DNA from: Candidatus Zixiibacteriota bacterium
Lineage (GTDB): Bacteria; Zixibacteria; MSB-5A5; GN15; JAAZOE01
Reading direction: 5' to 3'
NCBI GenBank assembly: GCA_012797915.1
Contig: JAAZOE010000547.1
Span: 1-6,044 of the forward strand
DNA: 6,044 nucleotides
Shown: positions 1 to 5,443 of the stretch, piece by piece
How positions within the stretch are numbered: position 1 is the first letter of the stretch
How the letters are laid out: each line of letters starts with the position of its first letter
Translations under genes and position numbers: made by a program
The notes under the pieces: generated by a model
Database searches by the model: none
What the model saw: the letters and a program-made list of their open reading frames with translations, nothing else
What the model was told of the DNA's origin: nothing

Positions 1-708
1 ATCTGCCGGCAGCGGGGAATCCCGTTCGCCGTGGATACCTCCCAGACCGCCGGCGTCATTCCGATCGACATGAAGGCGATGCATATCGACGTCCTGGCGT
101 TCACCGGTCACAAATCGCTCATGGGGTGCATGGGGATCGGCGGGTTATGCGTCCGCAAGGACCTCGATATGCGCCTGAGTCGAAGCGGCGGCACCGGGGT
201 CCGGTCGGCCTATCCATACCATCTGGAAGAATACCCGTACCGGATGGAATTCGGTTCTCCGAACATGGTTGGCGTGGCCGCGCTCCATGCCTCCCTGGAC
301 TGGCTGGAAGCTTCCGGCGGGCCGGAAATCATCCATGCCCGGGAGATGGCCCTGACCCGGCGGCTGCTCGAGGGATTCGCCAAAATCGACGGCGTCATCA
401 CCTACTGCTGCGATACTCTGAACAACCATATCTCCACGGTGACGATCAATATCGCCGGGATGGACGCCGGGGATGTGGGGATCATGCTCGATGTCGATTT
501 CAACATTGCCACCCGGACCGGTCTCCATTGCGCTCCGCTGGTGCATCAGCAGCTGGGGACCGACAAGATTCACGGGGGCGTTCGGTTCGGCATCGGGGCG
601 TTTAACACCGAGGCCCATATCGATGCGGCAATCGAAGCCATAGCCCAGATTGCCTCCCGAGCGAAGAAAGCGGCCAACCGGCTGACGGTCGGCCGGGACG
701 AACGATAA
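1..708 (+). CDS. Cysteine desulfurase family protein (class V aminotransferase fold), C-terminal part
   Basis: This is a PLP-dependent enzyme of the class V aminotransferase group. The family removes sulfur from cysteine, giving alanine and an enzyme persulfide, or acts on related substrates in the cytoplasm. Frame 1 is open from base 1, so the 5' end lies outside the window. The 235 codons present are roughly the last 60% of a protein usually near 380 residues. Visible motifs are the DTSQTAG segment (codons 12-18, with the Asp and Gln that hold the PLP ring), TGHKS with the Schiff-base lysine at codon 38 (bases 112-114), a GGTG phosphate-contact loop followed by E-x-GSPN, and RTGLHCAPL with the candidate persulfide cysteine at codon 177 (bases 529-531). 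The short MGIGGL stretch after the lysine and the compact C-terminus resemble the stand-alone desulfurase-like family rather than housekeeping IscS. The physiological substrate cannot be told from sequence. The GTG at base 31 is an internal valine, not a start. Confidence 0.9.
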   Translation: MCRQRGIPFAVDTSQTAGVIPIDMKAMHIDVLAFTGHKSLMGCMGIGGLCVRKDLDMRLSRSGGTGVRSAYPYHLEEYPYRMEFGSPNMVGVAALHASLDWLEASGGPEIIHAREMALTRRLLEGFAKIDGVITYCCDTLNNHISTVTINIAGMDAGDVGIMLDVDFNIATRTGLHCAPLVHQQLGTDKIHGGVRFGIGAFNTEAHIDAAIEAIAQIASRAKKAANRLTVGRDER

Positions 709-795
709 GGCCGACGATACCGGCGGCGGTCTTCCCGACACCGGTTTTTGGGGGGCTGACAGCCGCGATTTCACCCTTAAGCTTCTGACGGGACC

Positions 796-2184
796 ATGAA
801 GATTATCAATCGTGCCTCCGATGTCATCCGCCCGGAGATCATCAAGCCGGGAAGCGTTATCTATGCCGCCGGCAACGCTGCTCCGCCGCAGATCCTGCTC
901 GGCCAGCTGGCCGACGACCTTTCTATCAAGGACGTCGACTTCTACGGTGTGTTATTTCTCGGCGACCGGCTGAAGCCGCTGTTCAGCGAGAAGCGATGCG
1001 AAGGAATCACGTTTCGAATATTGTTCAACAGCTATCTGACCCGCGAGGCGGTCAATAAAGGCTGGGCCAAATACCATCCGATTCACCTGTCGGAGATTCC
1101 CAAGTATTTATTTCACAAGATCAAACCGAACGTGGTGATGTTGACGGTCAGCGGCCCCGATCAGGCCGGCAATTACAGTCTGGGGACGACGGTCGAGGGC
1201 GTGCTGGCGGCGATCGCCGTCGCCCGAGAGCAGCGGGGACTGGTGATCGCCGAGGTCAACCGCCGGATGCCGTTCGTGCTGGGAACGACCGTCCCGGAGA
1301 GCGTGATCGACTATCTCTTGGAGACCGACTACGACCTGCCGATCAGCCCGGTGAAGGAACCGGATGAGACCGCCAAACAAATCGGGGAGATCATCGCCGC
1401 GCTGTATATTCAGGACGGCCGCGGCAACAAACCGGGATCGACGCTCCAGTACGGTATCGGGGAGGTACCCGAGGCGGTGACGGCCGCGATCCTCAAACGG
1501 GGCGTGGGGGATCTGGGCATCCACACCGAACTCTTTTCCGGCGCGATGGCCAAACTGGTCAAGAAGGGAGTGGTGACCAACCGCTGGAAGAAAGGCGGCA
1601 ACTTCGCCATCTCGGCGATTTTCCTGGCCGAGAACCAGGCCGGGTACGACTGGTTGAGTTTCAACAGCTCGGTCCAGAGCCGTCCCAGCAACATCACCAA
1701 CCACGTTTTCCGGATCGCTGAACAGCCGCAGATGGTGACCATCAACAGCGCCATCGGGGTGGATCTCCACGGTAACATCTGGGCCGATTCGTTGGACGCT
1801 CGCAAGATTTACAGCGGGGTGGGCGGCCAGAGCGATTTCATCCGCGGGGCGCAGTATTCCAAAGGGGGCGTGGCGATCATCGCCATGAAATCGCGGACCA
1901 AGGCGGGGGTGTCGAAGATCGTCGACCGCAGTCCCGGCGGGATCACCGTCACGGCCACGCCCGCGGATCAAGTTATCATTGTCACCGAAAACGGCGCGTT
2001 CGACCCACGGGGATTGAGTTTGGGGGAACGGGCGGTCGGGATTGCGCATCTGGCGCATCCGGACGATCGCGATCGCTTATTGCAGTTGATTGTTGATGAT
2101 CCGGCGTTTCATCGCCCGGAGAAGTTGATCGGCGGCAAGATTCCGGGGTTTACGCCATACGAGGAAGCGATCAAGTTGATGTGA
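796..2184 (+). CDS. Acetyl-CoA hydrolase/transferase family CoA-transferase (4-hydroxybutyrate/butyrate CoA-transferase-like)
   Basis: This 462-residue cytoplasmic enzyme belongs to the acetyl-CoA hydrolase/transferase family, whose members move CoA between acetyl-CoA and a carboxylic acid such as 4-hydroxybutyrate, butyrate or succinate, or hydrolyse acyl-CoA. The length is normal for the family. The N-terminal half has V-S-G-P-D-Q-A-G-N-Y-S-L-G (118-130). The C-terminal half has QYGIGEVPEAV (218-228) and LGIHTELFS (240-248), where Glu245 matches the position of the catalytic glutamate that forms the glutamyl-CoA intermediate in 4-hydroxybutyrate CoA-transferase. Further family blocks are SGVGGQSDFIRGA (340-352) and VTENGAFDPRGLS (396-408). 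The ATG at 796 gives the usual N-terminus, but only a weak Shine-Dalgarno (GACGGG) precedes it. The 87-base gap after the desulfurase-like gene allows, but does not prove, co-transcription. The family is certain; the acid substrate is not readable. Confidence 0.93.
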   Translation: MKIINRASDVIRPEIIKPGSVIYAAGNAAPPQILLGQLADDLSIKDVDFYGVLFLGDRLKPLFSEKRCEGITFRILFNSYLTREAVNKGWAKYHPIHLSEIPKYLFHKIKPNVVMLTVSGPDQAGNYSLGTTVEGVLAAIAVAREQRGLVIAEVNRRMPFVLGTTVPESVIDYLLETDYDLPISPVKEPDETAKQIGEIIAALYIQDGRGNKPGSTLQYGIGEVPEAVTAAILKRGVGDLGIHTELFSGAMAKLVKKGVVTNRWKKGGNFAISAIFLAENQAGYDWLSFNSSVQSRPSNITNHVFRIAEQPQMVTINSAIGVDLHGNIWADSLDARKIYSGVGGQSDFIRGAQYSKGGVAIIAMKSRTKAGVSKIVDRSPGGITVTATPADQVIIVTENGAFDPRGLSLGERAVGIAHLAHPDDRDRLLQLIVDDPAFHRPEKLIGGKIPGFTPYEEAIKLM

Positions 2185-2196
2185 CGGGGCGGCCGT

Positions 2197-2259
2197 AGGG
2201 CAGGAGCCCCATGCACCTGCCTATTTGACACGACCCACCATGAATGGTGGGCCACCGGC
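2197..2259. repeat. Composite palindromic repeat, copy 1 (direct repeat flanking the GNAT gene)
   Basis: Two hairpins are joined by a short linker. Hairpin B (2200-2220) pairs GCAGG with CCTGC and continues across an A/A mismatch. Hairpin A (2234-2251) reads CCCACCATGAATGGTGGG, an 8-base inverted repeat around GA. Bases 2231-2259 are identical to 2916-2944 in copy 2, and the linker differs at only three positions. Both copies have the same orientation. Copy 1 is 9 bases shorter because hairpin B is reduced. It lies 13 bases after the CoA-transferase stop and 24 bases before the GNAT start. There is no following T-run, so it is not a classic intrinsic terminator, though it could protect the mRNA 3' end. 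Confidence 0.85.
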
Positions 2260-2283
2260 TGCTTATACAATGAATCCGATGTT

Positions 2284-2865
2284 ATGACAGACAACCGCGC
2301 TTTCACCATTAGGCAAATGACGCCAGACGATTATCAATTCTTCCCTGCCGCGTTGGAGCTTCTCAATCGCACACAAGGGCGGGATATATTCGGTCCACAA
2401 TACATGGATGAGCGAACGAGCGACCCGGACTCTTTTGCCGTGGGGGCGTTTGCCGGGGCAGAACTCGTGGGTGTCGGGATAGCCCGCCTGATAAATGAAT
2501 TTGAATATTATGAACCGTTCGACTCGAACATATCGTCTGCATTGAAAGACAAAACGGTCGGATCGTTTTCCACGCTGTCTGTTCATGAACGGTTTCGAAG
2601 ACAGGGCCTTGGCCGGCGGCTGAGCCAAAAACGCCTGGAATGGCTGAGAAAGTGCAAGTGCGATGTGGTTTTGGGTGTATCGTGGGCCAGCGGACTTGCC
2701 CATACATCGAACCGGGTTTTTACGGCGCTGGGATTCACGCCGGGCAAGACCGTGGCCAATTTCTATCACGAGGCCAGTGTGAAACATCCGTTCAGTTGTC
2801 CGGGTTGCCAAAGCTCACCGTGCCGATGTTCGGCGACCCTTTACCGCTTGGATTTGTCCCGATAA
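2284..2865 (+). CDS. GNAT family N-acetyltransferase with cysteine-rich C-terminal tail
   Basis: This is a predicted cytoplasmic acetyltransferase of 193 residues using acetyl-CoA; the acceptor is unknown. The N-terminus opens with the usual GNAT beta strand FTIRQMTPDDY (7-17). Motif A is TLSVHERFRRQGLGRRL (97-113), with the R-x-x-G-x-G pyrophosphate loop as RRQGLG (105-110). The later segment NRVFTALGF (143-151) fits motif B. After the fold comes a tail with cysteines 172, 175, 180 and 182 (C-x2-C-x4-C-x-C), which could bind a metal; that is inference. The ATG at 2284 is the only sensible start, and no Shine-Dalgarno is visible before it. Sampled lines are about 47-60% GC, lower than the CoA-transferase upstream. 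Near-identical palindromic repeats flank it 24 bases upstream and 7 bases downstream, so it may have arrived or moved as a unit. GNAT membership is firm; specificity is not. Confidence 0.85.
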   Translation: MTDNRAFTIRQMTPDDYQFFPAALELLNRTQGRDIFGPQYMDERTSDPDSFAVGAFAGAELVGVGIARLINEFEYYEPFDSNISSALKDKTVGSFSTLSVHERFRRQGLGRRLSQKRLEWLRKCKCDVVLGVSWASGLAHTSNRVFTALGFTPGKTVANFYHEASVKHPFSCPGCQSSPCRCSATLYRLDLSR

Positions 2866-2872
2866 TCCCGGC

Positions 2873-2944
2873 AGGGCAGGTGCCCGCCGCGGCGGGTGCA
2901 CCTGCTTATTCGATACGACCCACCATGAATGGTGGGCCACCGGC
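2873..2944. repeat. Composite palindromic repeat, copy 2
   Basis: This is the second, longer copy of the element at 2197-2259. Hairpin B (2876-2905) pairs GCAGGTGC with GCACCTGC over 8 bases, then CCGCC with GGCGG, leaving a GC loop and a two-base bulge. Hairpin A (2919-2936) is identical to that of copy 1. It starts 7 bases after the GNAT stop and ends 1 base before the sorting-domain fragment, so it seems to replace the upstream part of that gene. Read on the minus strand, GTGG directly precedes the hairpin A stem. Confidence 0.85.
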
Positions 2945-2945
2945 C

Positions 2946-3155
2946 GTCATCGAGATGGTTCTGCCGGTGGCTTCCGACTGGACGGTGTCGATCTACAACG
3001 TGGCCGGTCAAAAGGTGTATGCCGCGTCCGGGCGCGGCCAGGCCGGCGTTCATCGGATTGAATGGAACGGCGCGGCTCAGGCCTCCGGGGTGTATTTCTA
3101 TAGGGTTGACGCCGGCCGGTTCACGGCCACGAGGAAGATGGTGCTGGTGAGATAG
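2946..3155 (+). pseudogene. Orphan C-terminal sorting-domain fragment (FlgD-Ig / type IX secretion-like)
   Basis: About 69 codons (frame 3, stop TAG 3153-3155) read like the last domain of a large secreted or surface protein. Motifs in order are VIEMVLP, the strand VSIYNVAGQKVY, G-x-H-x-IEWNG, ASGVYFYRVDAG and the closing FTATRKMVLVR. This pattern is typical of the FlgD-like Ig or Por-secretion C-terminal domains that direct export or anchoring in FCB-group bacteria. The rest of the protein is missing, including the NPFNP-type segment that usually precedes the first strand. The homology begins directly at the end of repeat copy 2. The frame is open upstream to 2640, but those codons are antiparallel-free shadow of the GNAT gene and the repeat. 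The ATG at 2925 lies inside the repeat hairpin and has no ribosome binding site. I infer a decayed remnant that is probably not expressed. Confidence 0.75.
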
Positions 3156-3156
3156 G

Positions 3157-3178
3157 CCGCCGCGCCATGGCGGGGCGG
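3157..3178. repeat. GC-rich palindrome after the fragment stop
   Basis: A 22-base palindrome, with arms CCGCCGCGCCA and TGGCGGGGCGG, has a single mismatched pair and starts two bases after the TAG of the sorting-domain fragment. Its centre is CGCCATGGCG. No T-run follows. It could be the relic 3' hairpin of the original gene or another dispersed palindrome. Confidence 0.5.
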
Positions 3179-3211
3179 GGCATCAAAATCGGGCGCATTG
3201 TCCGGGCTGAT

Positions 3212-3235
3212 GTGGATCCGCCTCGGGCGGGCCAC
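3212..3235. repeat. REP-like hairpin with GTGG arms
   Basis: GTGG-AT-CCGCC, a TCG loop, then GGCGG-GCCAC form a hairpin with a small internal loop. It sits in the non-coding gap 3156-3302 between the fragment and the convergent lipoprotein gene. On the minus strand it opens with GTGGCCCGCC, resembling the start of the 2919-2936 hairpin (GTGGCCCACC). Confidence 0.5.
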
Positions 3236-3257
3236 GCACAGATCGGCATCATCGTTT

Positions 3258-3280
3258 CCCACCGCAAGCGGGGGGCACCC
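3258..3280. repeat. REP-like hairpin followed by CACCC
   Basis: CCCACCGC and GCGGGGGG pair over 8 positions with one mismatch around AA, followed by CACCC (3276-3280). On the minus strand it reads GGGTG and then the stem. It lies 23 bases beyond the stop of the lipoprotein gene, so it could also end or protect that transcript, but no T-run is present. Confidence 0.45.
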
Positions 3281-3302
3281 GGCATAATGACCAAAGTCAC
3301 GT

Positions 3303-4430
3303 CTAAAGACCTGGGCCATCCCGCCATTCATATACGTCGTAGTAATAGTACAACGCTTCCCGCCACATCCGAAGTCTTAGATTGAAATCAGAATATTCTT
3401 TATCATCAGCGATTTTGCATTTCTCGATATAATACCCATCGGACTTCCCAGTCAATTCTATAATAATATTGACGGCTTTCTTGTCTGGACCCAGGAAGTA
3501 CTGGCCACCCAGAGTGACGTTTTTCCACAAGGACAATTCCAAAGGATTTTTCCACGCCTTTTCGTCACCGCCAGGTAAGGCGTATTCTGCAGTTTGGACC
3601 AGATCGACATAAGCTGCCAGCGCATTTGGGTTATTGATGCCGACCGGTGCTTTGGGGCCAGCGATGCTCTGGCTATGTTCAGCGAAATATATCCTATAGG
3701 GTAACGCAGGACAAGTGAACCATGCATCCTTACACATTAACCTAAAGTAGTTATTTATATGCGTATCTTTCACTTCCGGAACTTCTGGACGCACAGACCT
3801 GTCTGAGGGAAGATCGCTCAAGATTAGTTGTAATGCCGGTATTATACCTATTAATATGTTTAGGTCCCCCGTATCCCAAGTTGATTCTCCCTTCCACAAT
3901 GCCAACCCGTCTTTGCTCGATATTTCAATGGCAATTGTGTGCGTATATGATAGTATTTGTTCAGCGCTTTGTGTTCCCACAGTTGTCGAGCGTGAACTCA
4001 ACGCGCTAATCGTTCTCGCGATGCTCACACCAAGTCCAGAAGTAGCCCCAACCCCAGCGTTCGTTAAGGTTGTATAATCCATGGCGTTCCTTGACGCAAT
4101 GCTTGAAGAATATTTCATCCTGTCGCTTCGGTCCGTTTTGTAGATCAACGTTACCACATAATCATAACCGTTTTCATTTATCACAAAACCTCGGCGCCTG
4201 ATCAATTGAGTCAACTGCTGTAGCAAATTTTCGGAAATAAGTGCTTCATTACCCAAAAGAGGTAATGTCGTCCCGGAAACGGTAATTTTGACACTCTTTG
4301 ATGTTTCGATGGGTTGATTGGATTTAAGAGATCGAACCCAAGGTTGGGAGACTCGTTGTGAAGGAACCGCAGAGCATCCACATATAAATGCGGCGAAGAA
4401 TATCCAGACTGGCAAAAACGTTAATTTCAT
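3303..4430 (-). CDS. Predicted outer-membrane lipoprotein of unknown function
   Basis: The 375-residue product starts with a signal peptide: Lys2, a hydrophobic stretch 5-18, then lipobox I-C-G-C with the lipidated Cys19. Ser20 at +2 does not signal inner-membrane retention, so outer-membrane sorting is likely. Residues 48-97 (a strand, a helix around SENLLQQLTQLIRRRGF, then YDYVVTLIY) look like the alpha/beta unit of small envelope lipoproteins such as DUF4136; this is only a resemblance. Residues 122-158 are rich in Gly, Ser, Thr and Ala. The segment 161-186 has a strand ending in LALWKGESTW. The C-terminus is Tyr-rich. The ATG at 4430 is well supported by GGAGGT at 4435-4440, four bases upstream. 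Sampled lines are about 35-55% GC, far below the neighbouring CoA-transferase, suggesting recent acquisition. It runs convergent to the sorting-domain fragment and follows the second GNAT on the same strand. I do not recognise a specific function. Confidence 0.8.
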   Translation of the reverse strand: MKLTFLPVWIFFAAFICGCSAVPSQRVSQPWVRSLKSNQPIETSKSVKITVSGTTLPLLGNEALISENLLQQLTQLIRRRGFVINENGYDYVVTLIYKTDRSDRMKYSSSIASRNAMDYTTLTNAGVGATSGLGVSIARTISALSSRSTTVGTQSAEQILSYTHTIAIEISSKDGLALWKGESTWDTGDLNILIGIIPALQLILSDLPSDRSVRPEVPEVKDTHINNYFRLMCKDAWFTCPALPYRIYFAEHSQSIAGPKAPVGINNPNALAAYVDLVQTAEYALPGGDEKAWKNPLELSLWKNVTLGGQYFLGPDKKAVNIIIELTGKSDGYYIEKCKIADDKEYSDFNLRLRMWREALYYYYDVYEWRDGPGL

Positions 4431-4494
4431 TGTGACCTCCGACGGCGATTAGTTATCCAATTATCGGCCCCTGACCTGCTTCAACACAAACGGG

Positions 4495-4526
4495 GCGGGA
4501 TCTCACCTATAAATAACCCGTCCCGC
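4495..4526. other. Inverted repeat between the two minus-strand genes
   Basis: GCGGGA (4495-4500) and TCCCGC (4521-4526) can pair, with one extra wobble pair inside, around a loop of about 18-20 bases. It lies downstream of the minus-strand GNAT and in the leader of the lipoprotein gene. It might be a weak terminator, leader structure or operator. No T-run follows, so its role is unclear. Confidence 0.3.
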
Positions 4527-4528
4527 TC

Positions 4529-4537
4529 ATCATACCA
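4529..4537 (-). promoter_or_regulatory. Candidate extended -10 promoter for the lipoprotein gene
   Basis: On the minus strand TGGTATGAT matches the extended -10 pattern TGnTATAAT at all but one position. No good -35 lies at the standard distance, which extended -10 promoters can tolerate. The start point would be near 4522, giving a leader of about 90 bases that includes the inverted repeat 4495-4526. This rests on pattern matching only. Confidence 0.3.
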
Positions 4538-4592
4538 AACCCATTGATATCTGACTCGTTTTCAATTGTGCCATTAGCAATCTAACCCAACT

Positions 4593-5225
4593 TCATATGT
4601 AAATCAACCGCAAAATTGCGGCGGAATTACCTCTTCGGAGAGCCGTTTTTGGATATGGCGGATTACCCAGGATGACCTGCCGGTTTTTTAATTCTTCACT
4701 GAGAATGGAATAGATATACGATGTCCGCCACTCTCCCCTCTGCAGGAAATTGGAACGAAGACATCCTTCCCGCGTAAAGCCGCACCGCCGGACCATCTTC
4801 ATCGAGGCGACATTGCCGACAAAAACCTGGGCGGAGACCCGTTTCAGTTTCATCGTCTTGAAGGCGTATTGCATAAGCGCCTTCATGGCTTCGGTCACCA
4901 GCCCTTGGCCGCGGAATGGCTTGCCTATCCAACAGCCGATTTCAGCATTCTTGTGCTGATAATTGATCTGGTGCAGGCCGATGCCGCCGATAATCTCCCC
5001 CGTTTCCGGGTACTCGATGCCCAGCAGAATCATGTTCGGTTTCTTTTTCCGCGCCTGCCGTTGGGCGACTTCGATAAAGGCCTGCGCGTCCTTGCGCCGG
5101 TACGGCCGGGGGATAAGCGTCCAGCGACCGATTTCCCCGTCCTGGAGGTAGCGATACATCGATTCCGCGTCCGCTTTTCTCACCGTCCGAAGATTCACGC
5201 GCCCGGCTTTGATCAGATAGGCCAT
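4593..5225 (-). CDS. GNAT acetyltransferase, RimJ/RimL-type
   Basis: The 210-residue cytoplasmic protein belongs to the acetyltransferase branch that includes RimJ/RimL, which acetylate ribosomal protein N-termini, and SpeG, which acetylates polyamines. The fold runs from VNLRTVRKADAESMYRY (10-26) through TGEIIGGIGL (75-84) to AEIGCWIGKPFRGQGLVTEA (94-113), whose RGQG (105-108) is the acetyl-CoA loop. It then reaches V-x-V-x-N-x-x-S-x-K-M-V-R-R-CGF-x-x-EG (132-154), the classic family signature. The domain normally ends near YSILSEE (172-178); about 30 extra residues with no recognised motif follow. The ATG at 5225 is supported by GAGGT at 5232-5236 in good spacing. The gene is divergent from the metallophosphoesterase and lies 162 bases upstream of the lipoprotein gene. 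It is unrelated at close range to the GNAT at 2284. The acceptor substrate is not readable. Confidence 0.9.
   Translation of the reverse strand: MAYLIKAGRVNLRTVRKADAESMYRYLQDGEIGRWTLIPRPYRRKDAQAFIEVAQRQARKKKPNMILLGIEYPETGEIIGGIGLHQINYQHKNAEIGCWIGKPFRGQGLVTEAMKALMQYAFKTMKLKRVSAQVFVGNVASMKMVRRCGFTREGCLRSNFLQRGEWRTSYIYSILSEELKNRQVILGNPPYPKTALRRGNSAAILRLIYI
4608..4621. other. Small hairpin at the 3' end of the second GNAT gene
   Basis: CCGCAA (4608-4613) and TTGCGG (4616-4621) form a short hairpin. In the minus-strand transcript it is followed by TTGATTT, a poor U-tract. It lies inside the last codons of the reading frame. It is at best a weak terminator, but its position just before the stop makes it worth noting. 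Confidence 0.25.
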
Positions 5226-5245
5226 AAAGGTACCTCAGGTTGTAT

Positions 5246-5274
5246 AGGGTAAGAAAATGATGGATGGCTGTCAA
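5246..5274 (-). promoter_or_regulatory. Candidate sigma70-type promoter for the RimJ/RimL-type gene
   Basis: On the minus strand a perfect -35 TTGACA (5269-5274) is followed after 17 bases by TACCCT (5246-5251), a poor -10. A second possible -10, TATACA (5241-5246), is better in sequence but 22 bases away. Transcription starting near 5239 would give a short leader that just includes the GAGGT ribosome binding site. Confidence 0.35.
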
Positions 5275-5309
5275 GCGGGAGGCGCCATCGGCGCGTCGAT
5301 TGACGGCCC

Positions 5310-5342
5310 CACCCTCAGGCCAAAAGCTTGAGGGTGCCACCC
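5310..5342. repeat. REP-like hairpin in the divergent intergenic region
   Basis: CACCCTCAGGC (5310-5320) and GCTTGAGGGTG (5326-5336) pair over 11 positions with one wobble around CAAAA, followed by CCACCC (5337-5342). On the minus strand it reads GGGTGGCACCC, so GTGG again precedes the stem. It sits between two divergent genes, where a terminator is not expected, favouring a dispersed extragenic repeat over a transcription stop. Confidence 0.6.
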
Positions 5343-5405
5343 GGGACCATACGCACTTGGCCGGGCGGGAACCGAGGGCGGGGCGCGGCTGTTTAAATCC
5401 TCATG

Positions 5406-5434
5406 TTGCGTTCCGATGAGAAACCCGATATGTT
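5406..5434 (+). promoter_or_regulatory. Candidate promoter just upstream of the metallophosphoesterase
   Basis: TTGCGT (5406-5411), 17 bases, then TATGTT (5429-5434) resembles a sigma70 promoter with partial matches in both boxes. Only 9 bases separate the -10 from the ATG at 5444, so the transcript would be leaderless or nearly so. This fits the absence of a Shine-Dalgarno. Pattern evidence only. Confidence 0.3.
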
Positions 5435-5443
5435 ATCGCCAGC

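Noticed and set aside
735..765. Possible terminator after the desulfurase-like gene
   Set aside because: ACCGG and CCGGT followed by TTTTT look suggestive, but the stem is only five pairs around a long loop and the T-run is followed by six G.
145..774. Long minus-strand reading frame opposite the desulfurase-like gene
   Set aside because: It is rich in Pro, Arg and Gly, has no recognisable motif, and lies wholly opposite a gene with clear catalytic motifs; a GC-rich shadow frame.
1108..2058. 316-codon minus-strand frame opposite the CoA-transferase
   Set aside because: The composition is that of an antisense shadow in high-GC DNA (many His, Arg, Asp), while the plus strand carries the full family signature.
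2234..2251. Hairpin CCCACCATGAATGGTGGG as a CRISPR repeat or intrinsic terminator
   Set aside because: Only two copies exist, about 685 bases apart with a gene between them, so there is no array, and no T-run follows either copy.
2197..2944. Integron cassette or insertion sequence
   Set aside because: No transposase or integrase gene, no terminal inverted repeats with target duplication, and no attC-type core sites are visible; direct composite repeats are all that is seen.
3167..3385. Small plus-strand frame in the gap before the lipoprotein gene
   Set aside because: It starts inside a palindrome, covers two further hairpins, overlaps the end of a well-supported gene on the other strand, and has no ribosome binding site.
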